From positions 42,761,295 through 42,825,294 of the forward strand of contig NC_052507.1 in assembly GCF_014356525.2 (NCBI RefSeq): 64,000 bases of DNA, in the 5' to 3' direction. Shown one piece after another: positions 9,692-21,455 of this stretch. Below the pieces are notes generated by a model, which saw only the letters and a list, made by a program, of their open reading frames with translations, had not been told where the DNA came from and made no database searches. The DNA comes from Nilaparvata lugens (taxonomy: Eukaryota; Arthropoda; Insecta; Hemiptera; Delphacidae). A program made the translations under genes and the position numbers. How positions within the stretch are numbered: the stretch's first letter is position 1; each line of letters opens with the position of its first letter.

Positions 9692-11817
9692 TGAACTCTT
9701 TCCCACTGTCGGTCTTTGTTTAGAGTGGGTTTCGAGCTCCCTCACTCTATACGGTATTTTGCCCGGCGCCAATCAATCACTTTGGATTGATAAAATAATT
9801 ACTTTACTATAATTTCACTCACTGTGTGGATACTTATATTTCACTCACTGAACTAATAATAGTATTGAAGAAAAAGATAAAGATAGATAGATCAGGGTCG
9901 TGTGTAAGGGAATGTACGAAGTGAAAGGCAAAACAAAGGTTAATTATGAATTTATTATTGAACTTTAAATTTATATGAATTTATAAAAAATTGATCAAAA
10001 ATATAGTAACGATTAGATATAAATACAAGATGATTAAGTTTTCGAAAATATTACAGTTCAAGTTTTAATTTTATACAACAAAATTTAACAAACAGTGTTC
10101 CTATTTCAACAGGTGACTTGAAAAGTAAGTTATTAAATCAAAATATTGAACAACTCTAGTTAAAAATATGATTATAGTCAAAAATAAGAGAATTGATAAA
10201 TTTTGAAGAATGAATATGATTAGGGGAGCCTTGCTTTAAAAAAAACTATTATTTGTGCTTAGAAGTGAATTTCAACTGTAAGCTTCAAGAAGTTTAATTA
10301 AAATTGTGTCTTTAGATATGAGTTTAAAGAGAAGTAATAATTAAGTTTGCTCTTTATTATAATGCTATGAAATTGATATACTTATTTGGGCTTTTTAGGG
10401 TGGGGTGGTGTGGATTTGAAATGAGAAAAATTGAAAATTCTAAATACAATCTTTACCTGGCTCAGTCAATTCCCTATAGGATAATTGAAGTCTGAGACCA
10501 AAAACTCACTCCTACACTGAACACTGTCCCAAATCCAAGAGACTCACAGCAACTAACAGCAACTAAAAGCAACTCTGCAACTCAACTGCCACTAACTTGC
10601 AAGACAGGGTCTGCCTGTTTATATACTAGAACCACGATTTTCCACCCCTCATCACCCTTCGCCCTCTAGCTCCTCCTACACTCAAACTCATCAGCTAATA
10701 TTCTGCTTACAAATTGAATTCAAATATCAATTTGAATTCACTCTAATGTTTATTATGTTATATCATTTTAAACTATGGCTCCCCTTCATTATTAAAACAA
10801 ATGATATCATACATTTTACCAATATTTAAACTCTAAAGTTTGGATACTGACAATTGAATGCATTGATTTGATTAATACAATAATCAATCTTATAAATCTT
10901 ATATGGCAAATACTTCAATATTAAATACATGAAATGAACAGAATACAATGTCATACAGTACATCATTACAATTGAGTTGAATAAATCAAATTAATGAGAT
11001 ACCAATTAATTACTACTTAATTAATTAAGCAGGTTTCTTATACTCATTGTCAACATGTTTCAATTAAATATACTAATTTATTCTATTTACAAATTTGTCC
11101 TTAGCCTATGAATTCGGATTCAACTAACTTAATTAGCTTATAATAATTATTAAATTATAATTTATTGTACAACATTATTTGTTGAATACTTTATACATAT
11201 AGCCTAATCTACTTCATGACCTAATTTATAAATACATTTACTCATGTTTATCGTTTTATGTGATCACCATTCAAATAACTGATCATCAAATAATTGCTTC
11301 AATAATATTCATATGCTGACCATGTGGTAAAATTGTAGCATATGCTGACCACGTGGTTACATTGAAAACTACATATCTATATTTACTTCTCTCCTAACTA
11401 TATATCTATATCGCTATTCACAATGTTCATTCACCTGCCATCAACTTATGCTATAGATATATACAAGGGTTGACACAAAACACAGTGGGCCATGTGGTTT
11501 CTATTGTAAACGTGTCTGTGACTGACATTAGGAATGCTGTTAGCAAATTTCTATGAAAGAATGATTTTGTTTCGAACTATTTTCAAAAGAATAATGCCCC
11601 AGCGTCTGTCTAGGTAGGCTATTCAAATGCATTCTCAATAGTTTCAAGAAACGGTTCTTTTTATTATTCTAGCTCTTCCAGCGTTCATATTCTTAAATAC
11701 AATATTCCAGCGTTCATATTCTTAAATACAATATGTTCAGAGCATGTGTTGCAACAAATAACATATATCTACAATTTTTAAATTTTAGGAGAGCACATGG
11801 TCGCCATTTGTGGCTCA
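9692..11817 (-). repeat. 5' LTR (right copy)
   Basis: Direct repeat of 4461-6561, about 25 bases longer mainly because a 29-bp unit beginning TTCCAGCGTTCATATTC is duplicated at 11676-11733. Starts TG, ends CA, followed by CTCT. Contains the promoter described separately. Confidence 0.92.
10618..10625 (-). promoter_or_regulatory. TATA-type promoter element in the 5' LTR
   Basis: Minus strand reads TATATAAA within AGTATATAAACAGGCAG, followed about 25-35 bases downstream by a likely initiator region. The same box is in the other LTR at 5388-5395. The minus-strand AATAAA at 9951-9956 lies downstream of it, giving the U3-R-U5 order expected for minus-strand transcription. Confidence 0.5.
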
Positions 11818-11821
11818 CTCT

Positions 11822-13795
11822 ATTGTAGGAAATTATATGATCTCTGGCTGCATCTGCTGTACTGTTGATGTATTCACTCCTAAGTCGAGGTTGGTAACAG
11901 ATAAAAGCTTATATATGAGCAGGTAAGGACAAAGAACAAATATCTCGATCTGACCCCACTCACTACATCCACTTAGACCTGTTCCAATATCCAGCTTAGT
12001 TCAATTATCTCAATGATCGTATTCGATCAGTTCTTGATGATATAGAACGTATCAGACACAATAATTGACAGGCTCAAGAAATAATCGAACTCAGAAAACG
12101 AATTAACAAAAATTGAAATATATTATAATAAAATATATGATCACACAGTGCAGATTCAGAATTTGATTTACAGATTGATAATAATTTAGCATTAACAGAA
12201 GAGTTAAATATGTTCTTGTGCTTGCATGACACCATGCATGATTCGACAGAATTTTACAATTGATAAAATTTAACAGTTTTGAAAAATAATGAAAAATGAA
12301 TAAGAAATGTTTTTTTTTTTAAATTGTTCGGGGTCGTGGTTCTGGCAGCAGAGGATAGTTAATCAACCACAAGTTCTTATAAATTATATATATATATAAA
12401 TTCTAGGCTCTTAATAACTAAAAGTGCTTGTCGGCGTGGCAAATAATTTAACAAAGAAAATTTTATATTTTTCTGCACTGAAATATTTTCGAAGCGTAGA
12501 TTGGGGGCCCCTTTAAAGTTATAACTCACGTGAAATTCCTTGGCGGTCGTGGTTTTCTTCTTTAGATCAAAATCGTTTGATCGGCGGTGGTCCAAGATTC
12601 GGTCTCAGCACGTGGGGAATTTTAATTTAAATATCTCCTTCACCAAATTAATAAGGGATGATTTAACTTTAAACTTTTAATTTATCGATTGATGAAAATA
12701 GATTTACAAATAACAAATAGATTAGCCTAAAATATTGGCTCACAAATAGAACATATAAAATCGAACGAAAATCTTACAAATAGGTCTTGGTAACTTTAAC
12801 GAGATCTGAACGGTGAGGATTTCAAAAGGGAAGTGAAACGTCTTCTTCTAAGCTTCTTGGCTAGAATCTTTCTCTGAGAATCTCGGTGTAATAAATTTGC
12901 ATGAAAATTTGCCATTGGTAGAACGATTGTGACGTAGACGTGACGTCAGTGGCAAGCAGTAGAATATAATTCCTTTAATTACAATAATAACTCAATTTGT
13001 ATAATTCTTACAACTGCTTAATCTCCTAGACATAGTTCCTCTTATACAATGTACATGTGCTAGCGTATATGATAAGGCAGGTTTGTTGTCTGATAGTAGA
13101 TTAACATGTGTTGTTTTCAAACGATCACCTTTTTGGTGCTATTTCCATGCACTATGATTGGCTTAGACTTGCCAAAGATATTCAATCACCATGTGGTTCA
13201 GTTGAAGTAATAATTAATAAATGAATATTCTTATACAATTTTTATTATGTCTGAGACTGTTATAATTAATTTCTGCTGTTTTCATCAATAATATAATATT
13301 CATGCTACGACCTAGTTAGTTACAATAATACTTGACATTATAATATAACTTTTTAAGTAATAAATAATTTTAACAATAATACATACATTTTATTTTTCAA
13401 TCGAAATTCTTGGTCCTTTATTGATAGTTTTTACTTTTTTAGAAATAAAATTATAGCTTGCATGAATCTGGCATGACATTTTAAAATTCGCTGAATCAGT
13501 CAGCTGTGTTTGAGCTGCTTTAAAACATCTGATCGGTAGTAAACAAAGTGTAACCTCAAAATTCAATGAGCAATTCATAAATGGTTCGTACTTTATTTGC
13601 AGAATAATTATAATTTTACTAAATAATTTTCTAAAAAATATTCAGTACAGAACGGTACTCTTATCTAATGTACAGTTACTGATAAGTAAGCTTTATCGCT
13701 CGGTCGCTAACCATTCCTTTAGCAAATTCGTTCATTTTAAAAGGTAATCATAATTTTCCTCTCTTCTCATGAGGTCTATTTAAAAATTCATCACA

Positions 13796-13796
<1 letters not shown>
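11822..13796. other. AT-rich stretch right of the LTR element
   Basis: No supported gene. Two minus frames (12377-12595, 13390-13578) are short and unrecognised. There is a T-rich run near 12309, and two TGACGT motifs, one a full TGACGTCA palindrome, near 12930-12950; their meaning is unknown. Confidence 0.4.

Positions 13797-13840
<44 letters not shown>
13797..13840. repeat. (TA)n microsatellite
   Basis: About 44 bases of nearly pure TA, directly abutting the CAGGGTG-starting repeat. Confidence 0.9.
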
Positions 13841-13843
<3 letters not shown>

Positions 13844-14579
13844 GGTGTCCCAGATAAGGTGTAAACCGCGGCTACCATAGATTGTACATGTAATTTGCAA
13901 CAAAAAGTTTCTTGTAAAATTTTCTCCTATCGACCTTCGTTTTCGAGATATATCAATTTTTCGATATTTTTCAAGTAGGCGTACTTCCAGTCAATATCTC
14001 AAGAACCATTGGCCTTGAGTCAATTTTAAGGACATTGTTGAAAAGAGGACAAAATTTCACATTGATTTGAGGTTTGAAACATGCCAAAGTCAATCATTAA
14101 GTAATATTTTTTAGCGGTCAAAGTTGAAAAAGAGTGATTTTTGAAGTTTTTTGAAAACTTCAGACACATTTTTCTCGATTTTTTTTCCAAGGTACGGAAT
14201 AATTTTCATAGCGCAAAAACTTCCTTTTTTGATTATCTTTTGAATGAGACCAAATACAGGTGTCTAGCTCAAATCCTCGAATCAGAATTCCAGTTTAAAT
14301 TCGATTTTTTTATTTAAAACGAGACTTATCTTGTTTGAGTGTGAATAATTGTCTACAATTTGATAGCTTTGTTTCGGGTGATTGAGGGCGTGAAAATATT
14401 TTTTCTATAGGAAATCTGTCTGAGAAATTCAATGAAACTGGTTAGAAGTTTGTATCTGCAATTGTTATTGAGATACAAGTTGAAAAAAGTTCAAAGTCGA
14501 GTTAAAATCTAAACTTTTCAAACTCTTTTTTCTTGATTTTTTTTCACGGTAACAATATTTTTCTAATAATGAAGAAACT
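13841..14579 (+). repeat. Dispersed repeat starting CAGGGTG, possible 5' region of a retroelement
   Basis: Starts CAGGGTGTCCCAGATAAGG immediately after a TA tract. A related sequence, also after TATATA and also starting CAGGGTG, is at 62971. The two share internal segments with the same order, for example ATTGAATRAAACYRGT followed by GAGATAMAAGTTGAAA, so they are diverged copies of one family in the same orientation. This copy runs directly into the degenerate non-LTR coding region, so it may be that element's 5' UTR. That link is inference. Confidence 0.5.
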
Positions 14580-14900
14580 TTGCTCAACTTTGAAGAAACA
14601 ATTATTTACAAAAAAAAACTGAAAAATACAAACATTGTCATTCATCGAGACTATGCTCGTGAGGTGAGATTCAAACGGGGGAAACTTCTGGCTTTGAAAA
14701 AAGAACTGTCAAAAATGGTGCCGGACATTGATGTACACCTCGGTTTCGACTTCCTAAAAATCGAGGGGACTCACTTCCACTGGTCGACGGATAACAAGTT
14801 GATGGCGGGGGCGGAGGATGGCGTCGAAAAACTCAAATCAATGCTACATGTGGATATGAGTCGCTTTCTAGCGGGTCTAGCGGAGCAGCCAGCCAACTAG
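14580..14900 (+). pseudogene. C-terminal piece of a non-LTR ORF1 protein
   Basis: An open frame with no real Met at its start; about 106 residues containing HRDYAREVRFKRGKLLALKK and a following beta-like segment ending GTHFHWSTDNK. This resembles the C-terminal domain of L1-type ORF1 RNA-binding proteins. It ends 40 bases before the endonuclease frame, the normal ORF1-ORF2 spacing. The N-terminal part of ORF1 is not recognisable. Confidence 0.5.
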
Positions 14901-14939
14901 GAAACTCCCACTGCGCGTCTGCTGTTCGAGGAGCCGAAT

Positions 14940-17338
14940 GTGCAGTCTGTAGTTGTGAGAGAAAGAGATGAACACCTTAAGTTGTTATATTACAATGTGT
15001 GTGGTTTGAAAGACAAGGTGAGAAATTTTAATTTTGTAAATTTTTTAAAAGAGTATGATATCATTTCTATTTCTGAAACACACATAGTGCAAGAAGATGT
15101 AGAGTGGATAGGTGATTATTTCATTGATTTTGAACTGGTCTGGTGTTATGCAAAGAAAAACTCTCACTTTGGTCGTGCTGATGGGGGTTTGCTATTAGGT
15201 ATTAATAAAAATTCAGCATTTAAAGAAAAACTTTGTTTTAGAAATATTGATAATGTGAGTGTAATTGTTGTAAAATTGTATAATTCCGTTTGCTTGAATG
15301 TATTGCCAGTGTAAATTAACTGTAATAATTGGGAGAGAGAATTTTATGAAATGAATAATTTACTGTTGCAAAACGCAGATGAGGGATTCTTGGTTTTAGG
15401 GGATAAGAACGTGAGAATAGGTACAGAGCAGAGATTATCGAGTAAGATGAGCCAATATGTGTCGGATAGATTGTTAAATAATAGAAATTCCAAAGATAAA
15501 ACAGTCAATAATAAAGGCCGGCGTTACTTGGAAATGTGTTCAGAATTAGGATTTATTATACTAAATGGTAGAATGAATAGCGATCTAGAAGGGGAGATGA
15601 CTTTTGTGGGAGCAATGGGTGACTCTGTGAACGATATAGCAGCAATTAGTATGGAGTATTTCAATTACGCATTGGATTTCAAAGTCGTCTCCCAGTCATT
15701 CTCTGATCACTTTCCAATCGGAGTTATATTAGACGTAGGTAAGAAGCCAGGTGATAATTATCAGTGTTTACCTCTATTGCCAAAACTGTCTTGGAGTGAG
15801 TCTATTTCTGAAAATATAGAGATAAGATAACAGTACGAGTAAATAATGATTTATTGTTGAATGAAAATGTCGAGAAGGCATGTCAAGATTTGTCAGAGTG
15901 TATTCGAAGTGTAGCTAAATCTCTTGGATCCGTTCGAAGCTTAGATAGGTACAGACAAAAACAAGCATGGTTCGATAATGAGTGTTGGAAAGCCCGAAAT
16001 AGGGTCTTATCTTTTCTAAATCTGTACCGCCGTATCAGTAATGATCACACCCGGCTATTATACTTAGTTGAAAGAAATGATTACAAAAAAATGTGTAACG
16101 AGAAGAGGAAGAGTTATCAAAAGGCTCTCCTGAATAAGGCTTTCCTCAGCCCAAAACCCAAAAGATTTTTGGCATGCTCTAAATAAATTTAAAATTGGAT
16201 CAAAAATTGTAAATGATTCAATAAATCCACGTGAATGGGTAGAGTATTTCCGTCGACTATTAAATCCTGAAATGTTAGCATTGTCTTGTTTATATGCGGA
16301 ACCCTATATTTATAATGATAAATTATAATAGTGATAGTGATGATAGTGACTTCAGTCTGGATGAGTTGAATATAGTTTTAAAATCAGTAAAAAATAACAA
16401 AGCGCCAGGAGAAGATCAAATTCCCTTTGAGTTCTATAAGAATGCGCCGCCCAATATGCTAGATAGATTACTGAATATTTACAATACGATATTTACAATA
16501 GGTAGGGTCCCAAGTAGTTTCAAGTCTTCCATTATTTTTCCGATTTTTAAAAAAGGTGAGAGCAACGTAGTAGGTAATTACAGAGGTATCAGTTTTTTTA
16601 ACAGCATTCTTCAAAATTTTTGCAGGGTTAATACTAAATAGACTTAATCACTGGGTGGAGGAAAATAACGTACTAAACGAGTTTCAGGCGGGATTTCGTA
16701 GGGGATACTCTACTATTGATAATATATTTTCCTCAACATCTATCGTTATGGAAATGAAAGAAGGTCGACTTCCAAGATTTCTAGTGGAAGAAGTAATAAA
16801 AAAGAGAGTCTTCTGGTTTGAAGATTGGAGAAAATTGTGTAATGATATAGGGATAAGTTATAATGACAATATTAATTGGAGTAATAAATTCAAGAAAATT
16901 CTCTCAGGCTTGGGCATAATTCACAGGGATAAATTCTTACAGGACGCACAAGCAGGCCATTTCCATTCATTGTATAGATCATTGAACCTACACCTGGGTG
17001 AGAACAATTACATAAAGAGGAATAATTGTGATTTGTGGGTGATGAGATGGGTGTTTAAAGCGAGAGGCGAGCTGATCGATTTGAACTATAAGCCATAGGT
17101 GTCAGATAGGAACTATACTTGTTCAATGTGTAATTTAAAAGAAATTGAGAACGTTTTCCACTTTGTTGGGCGATGCCCATGTTTGAAGGAATGGAGAATT
17201 GAATGGTTAGGGGCGGCGGTACTCTCTAGAGAAGTATTTATGTCTTATATGAATGGCCTAGATTGGAAGAGATTAGCTTCTTATTGTAGGGACGCTTGGA
17301 GATATAGGCGAGAACTAGTCCAGGATTTCAACTGGTAG
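14940..17338 (+). pseudogene. Degenerate non-LTR ORF2 (endonuclease plus RT with the RT core deleted)
   Basis: A string of plus-strand frames that read in order as one ORF2. The apurinic-type endonuclease begins at 14940 (YYNVCGLKDK, SISETHIVQ, GGLLLGI), breaks near 15314, and resumes at 15351 (VLGDKNVRIG in place of the usual GDFN block, and SDHFPIG). A linker spans 15854-16186. RT starts near 16340 (KNNKAPGEDQIPFEFYKN, FPIFKKGES, NYRGISFF), shifts frame near 16635, continues EFQAGFRRGYSTIDNIF, then jumps near 16755 straight to the C-terminal region. The palm with its FADD-type catalytic block is gone. After a TAG at 17096-17098 the same frame continues to a Cys-rich end, CSMCNL...HFVGRCPC. 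At least five breaks make it inactive. The clade is not assigned; the L1-type ORF1 suggests an L1/Tx1/Ingi-like lineage. Confidence 0.8.
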
Positions 17339-17794
17339 GTTATTTTTGTCATGCTCTGGGGAAAAATATTTATCTACAATAGGTCAAATTCATGAGTCCT
17401 CTACCTTCCAGAGGTTTTATTTGAGAGCAAACAAACTGTTGAATTTAGTTTAACAAAAAAAAGAAAAAGTTAGATTTTATTTGTTAGAATAAGTTCAGTG
17501 CTAGCATTATTTGAAATTTATTATTTTTCTTATTGTTTTATTTCTCGAGGTATTTTATGCTTTTTTTTCTCAGATTTTTGTTGTGTTTTCGATTATTACA
17601 AGTTATAGTCATCTCTATTGCTTGATATTGATTTATTTTCATTGTTATTGTCACTAGTTTCAACATTTTACCGACTTTCCGGCTGACGATCAAAAAGTAT
17701 CAAGCCGTAAATGTGTGTTACAAATTTCATTGCATTGTATGAAAATACTGTTCAATAAAGCATTTTTTTCTTCTTTCTTCTTCTTCTTCTTCAT
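17339..17794 (+). other. 3' UTR and simple-repeat tail of the degenerate non-LTR element
   Basis: Non-coding. AATAAA at about 17754 is followed by a T run and a (TTC)n tract (about 17767-17792), a typical tail for a target-primed element. The BEL/Pao relic starts directly after it. Confidence 0.5.
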
Positions 17795-20700
17795 TTGCCA
17801 CCATTGGCTAACAATTATCAAATAATTTGCCAGGCATTATTGACCTGCTATAACGATCCACGGGCACAAGTCGATGCCTATTTCAAACAAATTTTTGAAT
17901 TTCGTCCAATAAAATCAGAATCAAAGGCAGGCTGTATTGCGATTTTGGATGGGTTTTGCAGTTCAATCAATGCAGTGAAGAGATTGCGACTCACTGATTT
18001 GTCAGACTCGATATTCCTCTATCATGGCTTGAGACTGCTGGATCCAAGTTCTCGTAGAAATTTTGAATCGGCCGTCCGTGACAAGGCTATGCCAACTTAT
18101 ACCGATTATGTCAAATTCATTGAAAAGCAAATTAAGACTCTTCCTCCTGATGAGAAACAGACTGAATCGTTTAATATGAGGCACAAAAAGGATAATAAAT
18201 CAAAGGTGTTTGTGGTTCAATCTAATGATTCATCTAACGATGCATCTAGTAAAAATCCCAATTGTCTGAAGTGCTCAAAACCAGGTCATCGGTTAGTAGA
18301 TTGTGCAAGTTTCTTGAAAATGACTCCTTGGGATCGTTATTGTTTGATTAGAGGAAAGTTTTGTTGTTTTCGTTGTCTTGATGTGGATCATTTGAGTAGA
18401 GATTGTCGTAGTAAAACTCAGTGTGCTCAATGTCGAGGATCTCATCATTCTTTATTGCACTTTTCCAGATCAAGTTCCAATGAAGGTGTTGCGTCCTCGT
18501 CGAACTCCAAGGCAGGTGGCACATCACCTATTAGTTGTTGTTCTACATCCAATGATGTAAAAAAATCGACCGTTGTGTTGTCGACCATCACTGCACATGT
18601 TCGAGATTGTAATGATCAGCTTTGTGATGTTCGTTTCTTGATTGACACCGGGAGTCAGTGTCATTTTGTTACAGCCAAATTGTGTCGGCGTTTGAGACTA
18701 CCATTCCAGCCCATAAAAACCGTTGTTCGTGGATTCGGTGGTGGTACTAGTGAAGTTCGAGGTCGTACTTGTGTGTCGATTCAGTCGAAGTTGGATCCTA
18801 CCGTCAAGTTTTCGATGGATGCCACAGTGGTAGATAAAATCATCGACAAGTTGCCTTCTTGTGAAATCGACAGATCCAAACTTCATCATCTTGAAAATCT
18901 CACACTGGCTGACGACAAATTCTACCTTCCTAGTAGAATAGATGGCATCATTGGTGCGGAGTTGGTTCCTCACTTGCTACGTGGGAGTCCTAGTATAGGT
19001 GAATCGCACAAATTGATGACTGTTAATAGTGTCTTTGGTCACATTCTGATGGGGAGAGCGCCGATTCTCACTTCAACAAAGAATGTGTCGAATTGTTTTA
19101 CAGCCATCTGTAGTCCATTCGTTAGTAGTCCATTGTTGGATAGTTTTGTGGAACGTTTTTGGGAGTTGGAATCGTGCCCTGCACCAAGCTGTCAACTGAA
19201 ACCGGATGAGTTGGAGTGTGAGGTAAATTTTCGGAAGTCTGTACATCGTGTGAATTCTGGTCGTTTTTTTGTTGCCTTGTCATTTGCGGAGCCGCCCAGC
19301 AGCTTGGGAGATTCGTATGCTGTCGCCGAACGCAGACTGCTGACTTTGGAGAGACGATTAGAGCTTGACAGCAATACTCGTATTTCATATCATGAAATAT
19401 TGATCGATTACCTACGTCAGGGTCACATGTCGTTTGTAGCAGATCAGACAGACCGAGGTGGTTACTACATACCGCATCACGCCATCCTGAAAGCAAGCAG
19501 CACTACCACGCCCATCCGAATTGTATTTGATGCTGGTTCCAGAACATCATCGGGTTTGTCATTGAACCAGGTTCTTCATGCTGGTCCCAAATTGCAGACT
19601 GACATTTTTGTTTTGTTAGTTAATTTTCGTTTGTTCCCAATCGCACTAACTGCCGACATTAAACAAATGTATCAACAGATATTAGTGGAGGATTCCTGCC
19701 GTCGTTATCAGCGTGTATTGTGGAGATTTTCGCTGGAGGATCCGATCGAAATTTATCAGCTCAATTGTGTTGTTTTTGGTGTTTCAAGCTCTCCATATTT
19801 GGCGCTTCGCACCGTCCACCAGCTTGTAGAGGAGGATGGAAATCGTTTTCCAGCAGCCAAGGCGAGAATACCAAGAGACATGTTCATGGACGACTTAGTC
19901 ACATCTGTCACCACAGAGTCAGAGGCCGCGGAGCTGTATCGTCAGTCCAAGCAGCTGTTTGAGGGAGGAGGTTTCTCGCTCACAAAGTGGACTTCAAATT
20001 CACCATCAATGTTGGAGAAATTCTCGGAGGAAGAGAAATCGTTTTCGTACAAGGATGTCGAAGCAGACAACTCCTTGGCTATCTTGGGATTGAATTGGAA
20101 ACCTAGTACTGATCTGTTTCAGTTTTCAGTCAAGAGTGGTGAGGTCGTCGCTACTAAGCGTTCTATTCTGTCAGTGATGGCTCGTATCTATGATCCACTT
20201 GGTCTCTTGTCACCGTTTACATCATTTCTAAAGTGTCTTGTCCAGAAACTGTGGAAATTAGGAGTGGATTGGGACGAGAAGCCCCATGAGTCTATCTGCA
20301 CTCTATGGGAGAATTGTCAAAAAGAGTTGCCTCTATTGTTGAAATTTGCTGTTCCACGTCACATTGGTTTGTTTCAGGATTCTCACATCAGTTTGATTGG
20401 TTTTTGTGATGCATCATTGTCTGGTTATGGTGCAGTTATCTATGTGAAGTCACAGAAGGAGAGCGAGGAGCCAAGAGTTGTATTATTGTGTTCAAAGACC
20501 AAGGTAGCACCATCTAAAGTTGTTTCAATACCTCGTTTGGAGTTGTGTGCGGCCCTCTTGTTGGCAGAACTCATGAATTCAGTAGTCAATATTATTAGTG
20601 AACGTTGTCATGTGTCTCGTATTGTCGCACTCTCTGATTCTACAGGCACCTTGTGTTGGATTAATGCTCCATCCGCGAAATGGCAAACTTTTGTTGGTAA

Positions 20701-21455
20701 TCATGTTGCAAAAGGAGTGGATGCATGTTGCCGGAATTGAAAATCCCGCTGACTGTTTGTCTAGAGGTTTATCACGAGTTGAGCTTGTGAACTTTCCGTT
20801 GTAGCTCTCAGGTCCATCATGGATAGCAGAGGACGAATGCAATTGGCCTGTCCAAACTCAAATGGAAGAGATCGTGGATCCACCGAAGGCTAAAAAACCG
20901 TCAGTGTTGACAGTCTCAAAATCTCCTGAGTGTAACAGCAATGCAATATATTCATTGATTAGTCGTTGTTCGGATTTTGGTCGTCTTTTGAGAATTGTAA
21001 TTCTTGTTCTCAAATTCTTACGAATATTACCTCAATCAGAAGAATCAGATTTCGATGTTGCTGAGAGGTATCTATGTAAAGTGGTACAGAAGATACATTT
21101 TTCATCTGAATTTGTGCAATTAGAGAAGGGAGAGGATTGTTCTATGCGCCTACGTTGCCTGTCTCCATTCATTGATAGAGGTGTGATTCGCGTCGGCGGT
21201 CGTTCGTCTCATGCTGGACTGGAATTTGAGACTTGTCATCAGATGATCTTACCAAAATCCGACGCTTTCGTATCAATGTTGATTGATTATCATCACAAGA
21301 AGAATTGTCATGCTGGACCTTCGTTATTGTTGTCCTTGATCAGACAGAAATTCTGGATACTGTCTGCTCGCTCTATTATTCGTATTTGTATCTTTAAGTG
21401 TAATCGTTGTTTCCGTGTTCGACCTAGTAATGATGAAATTATATCCACTCCTAAC
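17795..21455 (+). pseudogene. BEL/Pao LTR retrotransposon gag-pol relic
   Basis: The open frame to 20740 starts mid-protein (TTG, not a true start). Order: end of gag (residues 1-115); three zinc knuckles (CLKCSKPGHRLVDC, CFRCLDVDHLSRDC, CAQCRGSHHSLLH at about 154-227); aspartic protease with LIDTGSQ near 287; RT with TADIKQMYQQI, FGVSSSPYLALR and FMDDLVTS; RNase H-like part with GFCDASLSGYGAVIY and IPRLELCAALL. The order and the FMDD and DASxxxYGAV signatures mark BEL/Pao. A frameshift near 20715-20730 moves into the frame that reads HVAGIENPADCLSRG; a TAG at 20802-20804 follows, then the same frame continues through an integrase zinc-binding region (HHKKNCHAGPS, CIFKCNRC). The DDE integrase core is deleted after about 21455. 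The 5' LTR and most of gag are also missing. Not active. Confidence 0.93.

Larger units (their letters stand above)
4461..11817 (-). mobile_element. Gag-only (non-autonomous) LTR retrotransposon with about 2.1 kb LTRs
   Basis: Two long direct repeats (4461-6561 and 9692-11817) both start TG and end CA and are bounded outside by the same 4 bases, CTCT (4457-4460 and 11818-11821), as expected for a target-site duplication. The 3.1 kb interior carries one ORF, a minus-strand Gag, and a G-rich polypurine tract beside the left LTR, so transcription runs right to left: the right copy is the 5' LTR and the left one the 3' LTR. No protease, RT, RNase H or integrase is present. The layout matches what is called a TR-GAG or gag-only element, which would need enzymes from an autonomous relative. 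The LTRs differ by scattered substitutions and a 29-bp duplication, so insertion is fairly recent but not brand new. Ty3/gypsy affiliation is inferred from the 4-bp duplication and the retrotransposon-gag type domain. Confidence 0.9.

Noticed and set aside
12930..12950. TGACGTCA palindrome as a CRE site
   Set aside because: A lone 8-mer without a gene or conserved context is not evidence of regulation.
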